Assembly: GCF_001553545.1 (NCBI RefSeq)
Contig: NZ_CP014227.1
Coordinates: 2,152,501-2,216,500, forward strand
DNA from: Capnocytophaga haemolytica
Lineage (GTDB): Bacteria; Bacteroidota; Bacteroidia; Flavobacteriales; Flavobacteriaceae
DNA: 64,000 nucleotides
Direction of reading: 5' to 3'
Within the stretch, counting starts at the first letter, position 1, and each line of letters starts with the position of its first letter. Positions 18,189 to 27,502 of the stretch are shown piece after piece. A program made the translations under genes and the position numbers. The notes under the pieces are model-generated. The model was not told the DNA's origin. It saw only the letters and a list, made by a program, of their open reading frames with translations, and did no database searches.

Positions 18189-19111
18189 TGACAACACATC
18201 TGTGGCATACTACTAAAGAGGCGTATCAGAACTATCTGCGTTTGCAACGTGGTATGTCGAAGAATTCAGTGATTTCTTATGGCTTAGATATTGAGAAACT
18301 GATCGGCTACTTAGCTCAATATGAGATTGATGAAAGTCCTGATACAATAGGAGTAGACACTCTGAGAGAATTTGTATATGAAGTATCAAAAGACCTCAAC
18401 GCACGCTCACAAGCACGCTTGATTTCTGCCCTAAAGAGTTTTTTTAGGTTTATGATGAGCGAACGAGGTAGAGAGGATTTTCCTATGGATTTAATCGACA
18501 GCCCTAAGATTGGGGTAAAATTACCTGACACTCTTTCTCTTCAAGAGATTGATATGATGCTTAATAGCATTGACCTAAGCACTGATGAAGGTCATCGTAA
18601 TAGGGCTATCATTGAAACACTCTACGGTTGTGGACTACGTGTTTCGGAGTTGACTTCTTTACGGCTTTCTGACCTTTTCTTTAATGAAGATTTCATACGG
18701 GTAATAGGGAAAGGTAGCAAGCAAAGGCTTATCCCTATTGGGAAGTTCACCCAGCAACAGATATCCAACTACATCAACAACCAACGGAAACAACTTAAAA
18801 TAGCCAGAGGTTTTGAGGATATTGTTTTTCTAAATAGAAGAGGAAAACAACTTACACGGGCTATGATATTCACTATTGTAAGGGAAGTGGCTAAGCAGGC
18901 TGGAATTCAGAAGAAAATAAGTCCACACACTTTTAGGCACTCATTTGCGACACACCTATTAGAAAATGGAGCTAACCTCAGAGCTATACAGTTAATGTTA
19001 GGTCACGAAAATATCACAACTACAGAAGTGTATGTACACGTAGAGAAATCGTACTTAAGAGAGATGTTAGTAAAATACCATCCTCGACAAAAAATGAGCT
19101 TTACCCAATAG
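18188..19111 (+). CDS. xerD: Tyrosine site-specific recombinase XerD
   Basis: 307 residues. An N-terminal SAM-like domain (YLRLQRGMSKNSVISYGLD) precedes the catalytic domain with all key residues: Arg in YGCGLRVSEL, Lys in GKGSKQR, HTFRHSFATHLL (His-x-x-Arg), LGHENI (His) and the Tyr nucleophile in TTTEVYVHV. It resolves chromosome dimers at dif with FtsK. No phage or integron genes are nearby, and it sits in a housekeeping operon, so it is the cellular recombinase. XerC versus XerD paralogy is not settled by eye. Confidence 0.9.
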   Translation: MTTHLWHTTKEAYQNYLRLQRGMSKNSVISYGLDIEKLIGYLAQYEIDESPDTIGVDTLREFVYEVSKDLNARSQARLISALKSFFRFMMSERGREDFPMDLIDSPKIGVKLPDTLSLQEIDMMLNSIDLSTDEGHRNRAIIETLYGCGLRVSELTSLRLSDLFFNEDFIRVIGKGSKQRLIPIGKFTQQQISNYINNQRKQLKIARGFEDIVFLNRRGKQLTRAMIFTIVREVAKQAGIQKKISPHTFRHSFATHLLENGANLRAIQLMLGHENITTTEVYVHVEKSYLREMLVKYHPRQKMSFTQ

Positions 19112-19150
19112 TTAAATGTTTTAGTTTACAACTATTGAATAAAGCTCATT
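19093..19150. terminator. Inverted repeat overlapping the xerD stop; probable bidirectional terminator
   Basis: AATGAGCTTTA...AATAGTT (19093-19113) pairs with AACTATT...TAAAGCTCATT (19130-19150). The xerD stop codon lies within the left arm. It separates convergent xerD and the DUF3276 gene. Confidence 0.6.
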
Positions 19151-19169
19151 CCTCTACTATAATTAGCGA

Positions 19170-19541
19170 TTAAATATCTTCAAAGCTCAGATTTGTAAAA
19201 GAAGAGCTCTTATCTTCACGTGTTTGCGCCCCATAGGGTTCTCTTTTAAAATCTCTTTGGTGAGTGTCAGAAATTACTTCTGTACCTTTCTCATCAAAGA
19301 CATAGGCAGTAACTTCATTTAGAAATTCTTTAAAAAGCTCAAAATCCTCTTTATAAAGGTATATTTTATGCTTTTTAAAATGGAAGGAACCATCTTCGTG
19401 AGTAAACTTCTTACTTTCCGTAATTGTCAAATAGTAATCGTTTGCACGAGTAGCTCTCACATCAAAAAAATAAGTTCTGCGACCTGCTCTCAACACTTTT
19501 GAGAAAATCTCTTCATTGTCTATAAATTCTCTTTCTTCCAT
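19170..19541 (-). CDS. DUF3276 / PUR-family nucleic-acid-binding protein
   Basis: 123 residues. A PUR-like repeat with SKVLRAGRRTYFFDVRATRANDYYLTITESKK and KIYLYKEDFELFKEFLNEVT matches the DUF3276 family of Bacteroidota and spirochaetes, whose members bind DNA/RNA as PUR-alpha-like proteins. The C-terminal ~25 residues are polar and probably disordered. Small, single-gene unit; target unknown. Confidence 0.88.
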   Translation of the reverse strand: MEEREFIDNEEIFSKVLRAGRRTYFFDVRATRANDYYLTITESKKFTHEDGSFHFKKHKIYLYKEDFELFKEFLNEVTAYVFDEKGTEVISDTHQRDFKREPYGAQTREDKSSSFTNLSFEDI

Positions 19542-19649
19542 AATACTTGTTTTAGTATTGTTAATTACTTTTCTGCAAAAGTCTTAAAAAAAGTATATAC
19601 GAAGCAAGTAAATAGCTTAAAAATTCACACTACAACTGTTATTTTATTA

Positions 19650-19696
19650 TAATTTTAAGATTTATCAGCCGTAAAAGCTCTTTTATCTTAAAATTA
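19650..19696 (-). terminator. Probable terminator after the PBP1A gene
   Basis: TAATTTTAAGAT (19650-19661) pairs with ATCTTAAAATTA (19685-19696). An inner AGC/GCT pair extends the stem. It lies 23 nt past the stop on the minus strand. Confidence 0.6.
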
Positions 19697-19718
19697 TTTC
19701 GCTCCATCAACTTCGTTG

Positions 19719-22025
19719 TTAGAAATCTATCTGTGGAGATTCTTCTCCTTCACTTTCTTTTTCTTTACTACAATCTATCTGTATCTGCTTATTTTGAGGT
19801 GGAGGGAATGCTTCTTTTGAAACACTTAAATCTCTATCAGCATAACATTTCTTCATATAATAGCCCCAAATAGGAAGCGCCATTGTAGCTCCTTGTCCGT
19901 AAGCTGTCGTACGGAAGTGTACTGCGCGATCTTCACCACCAACCCATACACCAGTTACGAGGTTGGGCACCATTGCAATAAACCAACCGTCACTGTTATT
20001 TTGGGTAGTCCCTGTTTTCCCTGCGATCGCATTTGTAAAACTGTATGGATAGCCTGTCATTACATTTTTGTAAATAACGTTATAGGTCTCTGCACCTTTA
20101 GTCCTCAATCTTGCCCCTGAGCCATACCGAGTTACTCCTTCCATCAAGTTTATAACAGCGCGTGACACCTCTGCACTCACCACATCGTGTGTTTCAGGAG
20201 TATTTTCAAAGAGAACTGTGCCATTTTTATCTTCAATACGAGTAATCAACACAGGTTTCACATACACTCCTTCGTTAGCAAAAGTACCATAGGCAGCCGT
20301 CATCTCAAAGACAGTAGCTTCAGATGTACCCAATGCAATACTTGGCACTTCTGGTATTTTGGTAGAGATTCCCAATTTCTTTACTAAGTTTATTACAGGC
20401 ATAGGTCCCACCTTATCCATCAGGTTCACAGTGATTGAGTTCACTGAGTTTGCCAATGCGTATTTTAAGGTCATCATCCTCCCTGTAAAATTCCCTGTTG
20501 AGTTACGTGGACACCAGGGTTGAGGATTTCCGTATTTACCTGCCTCTACACAAGTTTGTATATCAGGAAGCTCCAAACAAGGAGAGTAATGCAATTGGTC
20601 AATCGCCGTAGCATACACAAAAGGCTTAAATGTAGAGCCTGTCTGTCGTGCTCCTTGAATTACTTGATCATATTGGAAATGTTTATAGTTAATACCTCCC
20701 ACCCAAGCCTTGATATGCCCTGTATTAGTTTCCATTGACATTACGCCTGCACGTAAGTACGCCTTATAATAAAGAATAGAATCACGAGGGGTCATTATCG
20801 TATCTTTTTCTCCTTTCCAGCTGAACACACGCATCTCAACTTTCTTATCAAAGGTAGCACGTATTTCATCCTCTGAGTAGCCCAAATATTTCAAGTGTAT
20901 CCAGCGATTAGAGTTCTTCATCGCCTTCTCCATCAATGATTTATACTCATCATTTGACACTCTTACGAAAGGAAAGGTCTTATTCTTCTTAGGGTTATTC
21001 TCAGCGTCGAACGCTTTCTGTAATTGCTTCATATGCGCTTTCACAGCTTCCTCTGCATAAGCCTGCATTTTCGAATCAATCGTAGTATAAACTTTCAACC
21101 CATCTAAGTACAGATTATGCTTAGAGCCATCTGGTTTGGGATTTGCTTCTATCCAAGCCTTCATATAGCTGCGCAGATATTCGCGAAAATACGTCGCAAT
21201 CCCATCATTATGACTTTCAGGGGTATACTTTATTTTCAGCGGAAGTGCTTGCAACGAGTCCTTTTCTTCTTGTGTAATATAGTTATTCTTAGCCATCTGA
21301 GAGAGCACTACATTGCGGCGATTGGTCACTCCCTCTTTATTCTTCAAAGGATTATACAAAGCAGAATTCTTAAACATTCCTACCAACATTGCTCCTTCTT
21401 CAATTTTCAAGTCCTTAGGTTCTTTACCAAAGTATATCCTTGCTGCTGAGCGAATCCCATCAGCATTGTTATTAAAGTCATAAATATTAAAATACATCGC
21501 CAAGATCTCTTCCTTTGTGTATTGACGTTCCAAACGCGTAGCGATCACCCACTCCTTAATCTTCTGAGTATAACGCTGCAAACCTCTGGTTTTTGTTTTA
21601 TGGAAAAGCTGTTTAGCAAGCTGTTGTGAAATAGTCGATGCCCCTCCCTTGGTACCTAAAAAGAAGAGTGCTCGCATTGTGCCCCTCACATCAATACCTG
21701 AGTGTTGGTAAAATCGCTCATCTTCAGTAGCTATGAGGGCATCTACCAAAGGCTTTGGCAGATCTTTAAATTTGATAGGGGTACGGTTTTCATCTAAATA
21801 AAACTTCCCCAACGATTTCCCATCTGCAGAAACAATCTCTGTAGCTAAATTTGTATCAGGGTTCTCCAAATGCTTGAAGTCTGGCATTTCTCCGAGCAGC
21901 CCCAATGAAGCTGATAGAAATAACAATATCACTAAGAGCACTCCAGCGGCAAATACCCCCCAGAACCACTTCAAAAATCGCTTCTTTGAAGTATCTGTTT
22001 CCTCGTTTTCAGTTGTCTTTTTCAT
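19719..22025 (-). CDS. Class A penicillin-binding protein 1A (transglycosylase/transpeptidase)
   Basis: 768 residues. A cytoplasmic basic stretch and a single membrane anchor (~18-42) precede a GT51 transglycosylase domain with ALIATEDERFYQHSGID and GASTISQQLAKQLF. The transpeptidase domain has the SxxK site in TGSTFKPF, the SxN site in LANSVNSITVN and the KTG site in AGKTGTTQNNSDGWF. It polymerises and cross-links peptidoglycan. It follows gldH by 8 nt, so ricT-gldH-PBP1A form an operon. Confidence 0.96.
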   Translation of the reverse strand: MKKTTENEETDTSKKRFLKWFWGVFAAGVLLVILLFLSASLGLLGEMPDFKHLENPDTNLATEIVSADGKSLGKFYLDENRTPIKFKDLPKPLVDALIATEDERFYQHSGIDVRGTMRALFFLGTKGGASTISQQLAKQLFHKTKTRGLQRYTQKIKEWVIATRLERQYTKEEILAMYFNIYDFNNNADGIRSAARIYFGKEPKDLKIEEGAMLVGMFKNSALYNPLKNKEGVTNRRNVVLSQMAKNNYITQEEKDSLQALPLKIKYTPESHNDGIATYFREYLRSYMKAWIEANPKPDGSKHNLYLDGLKVYTTIDSKMQAYAEEAVKAHMKQLQKAFDAENNPKKNKTFPFVRVSNDEYKSLMEKAMKNSNRWIHLKYLGYSEDEIRATFDKKVEMRVFSWKGEKDTIMTPRDSILYYKAYLRAGVMSMETNTGHIKAWVGGINYKHFQYDQVIQGARQTGSTFKPFVYATAIDQLHYSPCLELPDIQTCVEAGKYGNPQPWCPRNSTGNFTGRMMTLKYALANSVNSITVNLMDKVGPMPVINLVKKLGISTKIPEVPSIALGTSEATVFEMTAAYGTFANEGVYVKPVLITRIEDKNGTVLFENTPETHDVVSAEVSRAVINLMEGVTRYGSGARLRTKGAETYNVIYKNVMTGYPYSFTNAIAGKTGTTQNNSDGWFIAMVPNLVTGVWVGGEDRAVHFRTTAYGQGATMALPIWGYYMKKCYADRDLSVSKEAFPPPQNKQIQIDCSKEKESEGEESPQIDF

Positions 22026-22033
22026 ATTAAGTT

Positions 22034-22522
22034 TTATTTATTTAGCTGTGGGTTCTCCACACGAAGCCCCACCTCTGTAATTCCTTTTAATACCTCAATA
22101 CCTTGGTTAGTTCCTATCTTACGCATTGCCTGTTCTATCTTTACAACATATTTACCTTTAGCAGGAAATCGGAAATTCTCTTTATACCACAATTTACTTT
22201 CTTTCACTGCCGAAAATCCATCACCAAGCCACTGCCCCTCTGCATTCGCCATTTCATACTCCAAAGTATCAATGATCACCTTATTACTATGAGGCACTTC
22301 CATTTTAGTGATAAGAAATATATTACTAAACTCATACTGCTCATCATTACGCAACATTATAAACAGGTTCTTAGGGGTAAGCGTATCATTTTCATCTAAA
22401 TAAAATGGAATTGACTGATGCTCAACCCAGCCATTAGGAAGGGATACATACTGTGCGTACTCCAACTGTTTATTACACCCCACAAGAACTATAAGTAGCA
22501 ATAGTAAACTAATTCTTCTCAT
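22034..22522 (-). CDS. gldH: Gliding motility lipoprotein GldH
   Basis: 162 residues from the ATG at 22522. The open frame runs further upstream to 22798, but that part is the out-of-frame shadow of ricT; the lipoprotein signal MRRISLLLLLIVLVGC (lipobox LVGC) fixes the start. The body (SLPNGWVEHQSIPF, LFIMLRNDEQYEFSNIFLIT, GKYVVKIEQAMR) matches GldH of the Bacteroidota gliding/type IX secretion gene set, an outer-membrane-associated lipoprotein. It overlaps ricT by 14 bp and is followed closely by PBP1A, the gene order I recall for flavobacteria. Confidence 0.9.
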   Translation of the reverse strand: MRRISLLLLLIVLVGCNKQLEYAQYVSLPNGWVEHQSIPFYLDENDTLTPKNLFIMLRNDEQYEFSNIFLITKMEVPHSNKVIIDTLEYEMANAEGQWLGDGFSAVKESKLWYKENFRFPAKGKYVVKIEQAMRKIGTNQGIEVLKGITEVGLRVENPQLNK

Positions 22523-23903
22523 CTTTCGATATCTCTGAGTTATTATTAGGTCGTTTTTGGTTTTTGTTATTATTAGGCTTCCTCTTTTGGCTTTGCCCTT
22601 CAGTAGCAGCCTGTTGCTGTCCTTGTCCACGTCGCTGCTTTTGGGCGTTCGGGTTCTGCCCCTGTTTTTTGCCTTGTCCCTGAACATTTTCAGCTTTTTG
22701 AGAAACCTTTCCTTCTGGTGATTGTGATGCGCGATCAGGGCGATTCTGTGCCTTTTTAGCCTGATTATTCTTTTTCTTCCTCCGCCTCGGTGTATCAAAA
22801 CGAGTGATACTATCTTCTTCCACAGGCTTCATTTCCAAGCCCATCGACGAAGAGCTGCGCTTACTGCTCAAGTCGTTGATGATCGTATATTCTTCTAATT
22901 CCTCAATCTGCTGACCTTCCTTATTCAACTCAATGATCTCCTTGACACTATCCACCGAAAGTTTATACCACGTCATCGGACTTTCATCGTAAGTATACCA
23001 CATCAATCTCTTGAAAATATCAATCTTCTGACAAGTCGCCAAACCTCTTTGCGTGTGGAGCTTTGTTTCCGTCTTTGGAAAATCTTTCAGCGCATCCAAA
23101 TAGGTGTCAAGCTCAAAATTCAAACAGCATTTTAGCTTCCCACATTGTCCCGCAAGCTTCTGCGGATTGAGCGAAAGTTGCTGGTAACGTGCCGCCGAAG
23201 TCGATACACTCCTGAAGTCCGTAAGCCACGTAGCACAACACAACTCACGTCCACACGAACCAATTCCCCCCAAACGTGCAGCCTCCTGTCTAAAACCTAT
23301 CTGGCGCATTTCAATACGAATACCAAAAGCCCTCGCCATATCTTTGATCAACTGACGAAAATCAACACGTCCCTCAGCCGTATAATAAAAGGTAGCCTTC
23401 GAGCCATCACCTTGGAACTCCACATCTGAGATCTTCATCTCTAGCCCCAGTGCTATTGCCAACTCACGTGAGCGCTTCTGCACAGATATTTCACGCTTAC
23501 GCGACTCCTGCCAAACGTCAATATCCTTCTGGTTTGCCTTGCGATACACCCTTGGAAGATCCTCATTATTCCAATCGATACTGCGTTTCTTCATTTGCAT
23601 ACGCACCAGCTCCCCTGTGAGAGTCACCACCCCCACATCGTGCCCGCTATTAGCTTCAGTCGCCACAACATCACCCGCTTGCAGAGGAAGTTTATCCACA
23701 TTGCGGAAGTATTCTTTACGGCTATTTTTAAACCGCACTTCTACACAATCAAAAAAATCTAAACCACCTGCCAACGACGTATTTGCCAGCCAATCAAAAA
23801 CTGATAGCTTCACACTCCCAAAACTGCTCGGACCTCCTAAATCACCGCAATCAGTTGTTCTATAATCATTTGTATTTCCCTTAGTGCAAGTATTGCAACT
23901 CAT
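22509..23903 (-). CDS. ricT: RicT / PSP1-domain protein
   Basis: 464 residues. The PSP1 core (~90-330) contains two cysteine clusters, SCGRELCCATWL and CGKLKCCLNFE, which bind iron-sulphur in the Ric complex of Bacillus that regulates RNase Y. The early CNTCTKGN adds more cysteines. The last ~130 residues are a low-complexity Lys/Gln/Asn tail, probably disordered and RNA-binding, and partly overlap the gldH start. First gene of the ricT-gldH-PBP1A operon, with its own promoter. Confidence 0.92.
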   Translation of the reverse strand: MSCNTCTKGNTNDYRTTDCGDLGGPSSFGSVKLSVFDWLANTSLAGGLDFFDCVEVRFKNSRKEYFRNVDKLPLQAGDVVATEANSGHDVGVVTLTGELVRMQMKKRSIDWNNEDLPRVYRKANQKDIDVWQESRKREISVQKRSRELAIALGLEMKISDVEFQGDGSKATFYYTAEGRVDFRQLIKDMARAFGIRIEMRQIGFRQEAARLGGIGSCGRELCCATWLTDFRSVSTSAARYQQLSLNPQKLAGQCGKLKCCLNFELDTYLDALKDFPKTETKLHTQRGLATCQKIDIFKRLMWYTYDESPMTWYKLSVDSVKEIIELNKEGQQIEELEEYTIINDLSSKRSSSSMGLEMKPVEEDSITRFDTPRRRKKKNNQAKKAQNRPDRASQSPEGKVSQKAENVQGQGKKQGQNPNAQKQRRGQGQQQAATEGQSQKRKPNNNKNQKRPNNNSEISKDEKN

Positions 23904-23944
23904 CTTTCTCTCTTTTAATATATGATAGTATGTATTATAATCTG

Positions 23945-23975
23945 CAAAGGTACATATTTTATATTTACTGACAAA
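23945..23975 (-). promoter_or_regulatory. Promoter for ricT-gldH-PBP1A
   Basis: Minus-strand TACCTTTG (23945-23952) with TTTG (23972-23975) 19 nt upstream, 42 nt before the start codon. Confidence 0.7.
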
Positions 23976-24088
23976 GTATTTTCTGCAAAAAAATATAGAT
24001 TACGGTGCAACACAAGCATTTATCCCAATCAAAAAATAAGTATCCACCTTCCATAAATTAAATAATACAGCAACACTTTCAAAAGCAG

Positions 24089-24121
24089 CTCAGCAACGGA
24101 TCGACAACGGTTCGATAGAAA
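24089..24121 (+). repeat. 11-bp tandem array, locus 2
   Basis: Three in-phase 11-mers: CTCAGCAACGG (24089), ATCGACAACGG (24100), TTCGATAGAAA (24111). Related to the arrays at 15.8, 37.4 and 58.5 kb. Confidence 0.65.
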
Positions 24122-24169
24122 ATCATTCTATATATCGCTATGGCTTTTAACAGATAACACCCATAATGC

Positions 24170-24211
24170 AAAAATGTCCTCAGAGAGAATTACTTCCTCT
24201 GAAGACATTTT
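24170..24211 (-). terminator. Terminator after the RND pump gene
   Basis: AAAATGTC-TCAGAG pairs with CTCTGA-GACATTTT across an 11-15 nt loop, 23 nt beyond the stop on the minus strand, followed by a short T run. Confidence 0.8.
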
Positions 24212-24233
24212 CACAGATAGATTTATTAGTTAT

Positions 24234-27200
24234 TTACTCCTTCTCAATCCACGCCACCACTTTCTTCTTAGGGGATTTGCCCGTGATTTTCTCCTGTAGG
24301 TGTTGAAATACCACGAACAGCACCGGAATCACTACCAAGCCGAAGAACGTACCTATAAGTTGTCCCGCCGCGGCTCCCGTTGCTACCGACCTATTACCGG
24401 CGGCGCCTACTCCGCTAGCAAAAACAAGCGGTAAAAGCCCTACGATGAAAGCAAATGAAGTCATTAGGATGGGTCGCAGGCGTGCCATTGCCGCATCGAT
24501 AGCCGATTTGGACAAACTATCGCCGGTGCGACGCCGCTGCAAAGCAAATTCGACGATTAAGATAGCGTTCTTCGCCAGCAAACCCATCAGCATTATCAGA
24601 GAAATCTGAAAGTATATGTTGTTTTCCAAACCGAACAACCATTGCCCCAAGTAGGCTCCGAAGATACCAAATGGCAGCGAGAGAAGCACAGATAGGGGCA
24701 CGATGTAACTTTCGTACTGCGCCGCGAGAATAAAGTAGGTAAACACCAAACTAAGCATAAAGATGATGACCGTCTGCGAGCCCGCGTTCTGCTCCTCACG
24801 CGTCAGGCCTGTATAATCTATGGAATAGTTGGCGTTAAGTGTTTTGGCGGCGACCTCCTCAACGGCTGCGATGGCATCACCCGTGCTGTAGCTAGCATTG
24901 TTGCTGGCTGTCATCGCAACGGATGTAAACAGGTTGTAACGGCTCAATGACTGCGGCCCGAAAACCCTTTTCAAGCTAACAAACTGCGAGATCGGAGCCA
25001 TCTCACCCGTCGCCGTCTTCACATACATGCTCGAAAGGCTCTCCACATTTTTGCGGTCGTCCGGCAACGCCTGTACCATCACCCGAAACTGCTTGCCGTA
25101 GAGGGTGAAATCACTCGCGTAATAGCCCCCGATAAAATTCTGCAAGGTGCCCAAGATGTTGCTCACGCTCACGCCCGATTGCATCGCCCTTTCCACATTG
25201 ATGTCCATCTGGTATTGCGGATAATTCGTGTTGAACGACGTCTGTACATATTGTATTTCAGGTCGCTGCATTAGTGCCGCCATAAAGGCATCGGCGTCCT
25301 TAGATACCTGCGAGATTTCCCCACCAGATTTATCCAGCAAAACAAATGACGCGCCCGAGCCAATACCGAAGCCAGGCACCGAAGGCGGTTGAAAGAAGAT
25401 GATCTTAGCATCTTTAATGCCCGCCGTAGCAACGAATGCACGTTGTATGATAGTTTGAATGTCTTGTCCCTCAGCCTTGGCGCGCTCCTCGAAGGGCTTT
25501 AATCGGAAGAAACCCATCCCGTTATTGCTACCCTCGCCCGAGAGCATCCCGCGCCCTGTTACGAAGGTAACCCTATCGACACCAGGAATGTTAGACACCT
25601 TTTTCTCTAATTGTCGCATCACATTGGCAACGCGCTCCATCGATGCGCCGGGGATCATTTCCACATTCATCATCACGAAGCCCTGATCCTCGCTGGGCAC
25701 AAACCCCGACTTGAGCTGCTTGTTCATAAACAGTAGCGAGCCGACCGCAACGGCGAACATCACCAACGTAAGCCATTTGTGCCTGAGCAGGAAGGTGAAC
25801 GCCTTCCCGTAACGGCGCGTACCCTCAGCAAAAGCGATGTTAAACTTGTGGAAGAATTTTCCCAGCCAGCCCTTCTCCTCGTACGCCTTGTCGCCGTGTG
25901 GTTTCAAGAAAAGCGAACAGAGGACTGGACTGAGCGTAAGTGCGTTGATGGCAGAAATCGCGATGGCTACCATCAAAGTAATCCCGAACTGCTTGTAAAA
26001 CACGCCGGTCGTCCCCCCGATAAAAGTTACGGGGATAAAAACTGCCGCCATCACCAGCGTGATAGATATGATCGCCCCAGCAATCTCGTTCATCGCCTCC
26101 ACGGTCGATTCTTTGGCGTCGCCCGCGCCGTGTTCCATCTTGGCGTGAACCGCTTCCACGACGACAATCGCGTCGTCCACCACAATCCCAATCGCCAGCA
26201 CCAGAGCAAACAGTGTGAGCATATTGATCGAATATCCAAACAAGTTGAGAAAGAAGAAGGTACCCACGATCGAAACGGGCACGGCGATTGCCGGAATCAA
26301 GGTCGAACGGAAATCTTGCAAAAACAAGTATACCGCAAGGAAGACCAAGAGGAACGCCTCGAGCAGCGTGCTTACCACCTTAGAGATCGCCGCGTCCAAG
26401 AACGTATTGGCGTTGTAATTGATCGAATAACTGATCCCCTCAGGAAATGACTTCTCAGCCTCTTTGAGGTACGTCTCGATATTTTGTATGATCTCGTGGG
26501 CATTCGATCCGGGCGTCTGGCTGATACCCATCGCCACGTCAGCCTTCCCTCCGCTCTCCGAGAAACCAGAGTAGCTCAGCGCGTCCAGCTGTATGGTCGC
26601 TACGTCCTTCAATCGCAGCACCTTGCCCCCATCTAAGGCTTTGAGCACGATGTTTTCGTACTCCTCAACCTTGTTGTATTTTCCCTTGTATTTAATTACG
26701 TACTCGTAGCTCTGCCCAGAGTTTTGCCCCAGCGTACCTGCTGCCGCCTCCAAACTCTGCGAGGAAATCGCCGCAGTAACTTCTGTGGGGCTAAGTTTGT
26801 AGGCTTGCAACTTCTGCGGATCGAGCCATACGCGCATCGAATAGGTTTTACCCCCGAAAACGCTGGCGTCTCCTACCCCACTGATACGCTTGAGGGCAGG
26901 AATCACATTGATGTTGAGGTAATTCTGCAAGAAGACATCGTCCAACTTAGGATTTTCGGAGTAAAACGATAGGAACATCAAGTTCCCCGAATTTTGTTTT
27001 CGAACCGTCACCCCAGCTTGCTTCACCTCCGCAGGTAGTAGAGCGTTCGCCCGCGATACGGCATTCTGTACATTCACCGCCGCGACGTCGCCGTCCGTGC
27101 CCTGTTTGAAGAATACGCTAATGTTCGCCGCCCCGCTATTGCTCGCGGACGAGGATATATAATCCATATTCTCCACGCCGTTGATTTGTTCTTCCAGCGG

Positions 27201-27389
27201 AACAACTACCGACTTCAATACCGTCTCAGCGTTCGCACCCCCGTAATTTGCCGACACCTGTACCGTAACTGGGGCAATGTCGGGATACTGCGAAATCGGC
27301 AGCGAAATGATACCCAGCACCCCTAAAATCACTATCAGTATAGAGATCACCGTAGAGAGCACGGGTCTATTAATAAAATTTTTAATCAT
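24234..27389 (-). CDS. RND multidrug efflux pump (AcrB/MexB type, HAE1)
   Basis: 1051 residues from the ATG at 27389; the frame to 27458 adds 23 residues before the canonical MIKNFINRPVLSTVISI start. It has the twelve-TM RND layout with two large periplasmic loops, the proton-relay Asp pair in GIVVDDAIVVVEAV, ISLPISQYPDIAPVTVQVSA at the start, and the second-half repeat GLLAKNAILIVEFA. Drug/proton antiporter of the inner membrane. Its outer-membrane partner (28439) and adaptor (31507) are upstream but not adjacent. The gene is visibly GC-richer than the 13-24 kb region. Confidence 0.96.
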   Translation of the reverse strand: MIKNFINRPVLSTVISILIVILGVLGIISLPISQYPDIAPVTVQVSANYGGANAETVLKSVVVPLEEQINGVENMDYISSSASNSGAANISVFFKQGTDGDVAAVNVQNAVSRANALLPAEVKQAGVTVRKQNSGNLMFLSFYSENPKLDDVFLQNYLNINVIPALKRISGVGDASVFGGKTYSMRVWLDPQKLQAYKLSPTEVTAAISSQSLEAAAGTLGQNSGQSYEYVIKYKGKYNKVEEYENIVLKALDGGKVLRLKDVATIQLDALSYSGFSESGGKADVAMGISQTPGSNAHEIIQNIETYLKEAEKSFPEGISYSINYNANTFLDAAISKVVSTLLEAFLLVFLAVYLFLQDFRSTLIPAIAVPVSIVGTFFFLNLFGYSINMLTLFALVLAIGIVVDDAIVVVEAVHAKMEHGAGDAKESTVEAMNEIAGAIISITLVMAAVFIPVTFIGGTTGVFYKQFGITLMVAIAISAINALTLSPVLCSLFLKPHGDKAYEEKGWLGKFFHKFNIAFAEGTRRYGKAFTFLLRHKWLTLVMFAVAVGSLLFMNKQLKSGFVPSEDQGFVMMNVEMIPGASMERVANVMRQLEKKVSNIPGVDRVTFVTGRGMLSGEGSNNGMGFFRLKPFEERAKAEGQDIQTIIQRAFVATAGIKDAKIIFFQPPSVPGFGIGSGASFVLLDKSGGEISQVSKDADAFMAALMQRPEIQYVQTSFNTNYPQYQMDINVERAMQSGVSVSNILGTLQNFIGGYYASDFTLYGKQFRVMVQALPDDRKNVESLSSMYVKTATGEMAPISQFVSLKRVFGPQSLSRYNLFTSVAMTASNNASYSTGDAIAAVEEVAAKTLNANYSIDYTGLTREEQNAGSQTVIIFMLSLVFTYFILAAQYESYIVPLSVLLSLPFGIFGAYLGQWLFGLENNIYFQISLIMLMGLLAKNAILIVEFALQRRRTGDSLSKSAIDAAMARLRPILMTSFAFIVGLLPLVFASGVGAAGNRSVATGAAAGQLIGTFFGLVVIPVLFVVFQHLQEKITGKSPKKKVVAWIEKE

Positions 27390-27446
27390 ATAATTATATC
27401 TTACGTTCTCTTCATAAAAATCGTTGCGTGCAGTGTGTAATAGAGA

Positions 27447-27476
27447 AGGTGCCGCCACTGATTTGCAGCGGCACCT
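27447..27476 (-). terminator. GC-rich hairpin between the DUF6261-like gene and the RND pump gene
   Basis: AGGTGCCGC pairs with GCGGCACCT around a 12-nt loop. No long T run follows on the minus strand, so it may be a weak terminator or an mRNA-stabilising hairpin inside the operon. Confidence 0.5.
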
Positions 27477-27502
27477 CTATATATAAATACTTCCACTACG
27501 CG

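Larger units (their letters stand above)
23904..24233. other. Intergenic region between ricT and the RND pump gene
   Basis: 330 nt without a gene. It holds the ricT promoter (23945-23975), an 11-bp tandem array (24089-24121) and the terminator of the RND pump gene (24170-24211). Confidence 0.8.

Noticed and set aside
18188..19111. Phage or integron integrase
   Set aside because: It sits in a translationally coupled housekeeping operon with no att-like repeats or phage genes; the sequence fits XerC/D.
25779..26450. 223-residue antisense open frame over the RND pump
   Set aside because: A GC-rich shadow of the pump gene; composition (His, Arg, Asp runs) is typical of antisense reading.
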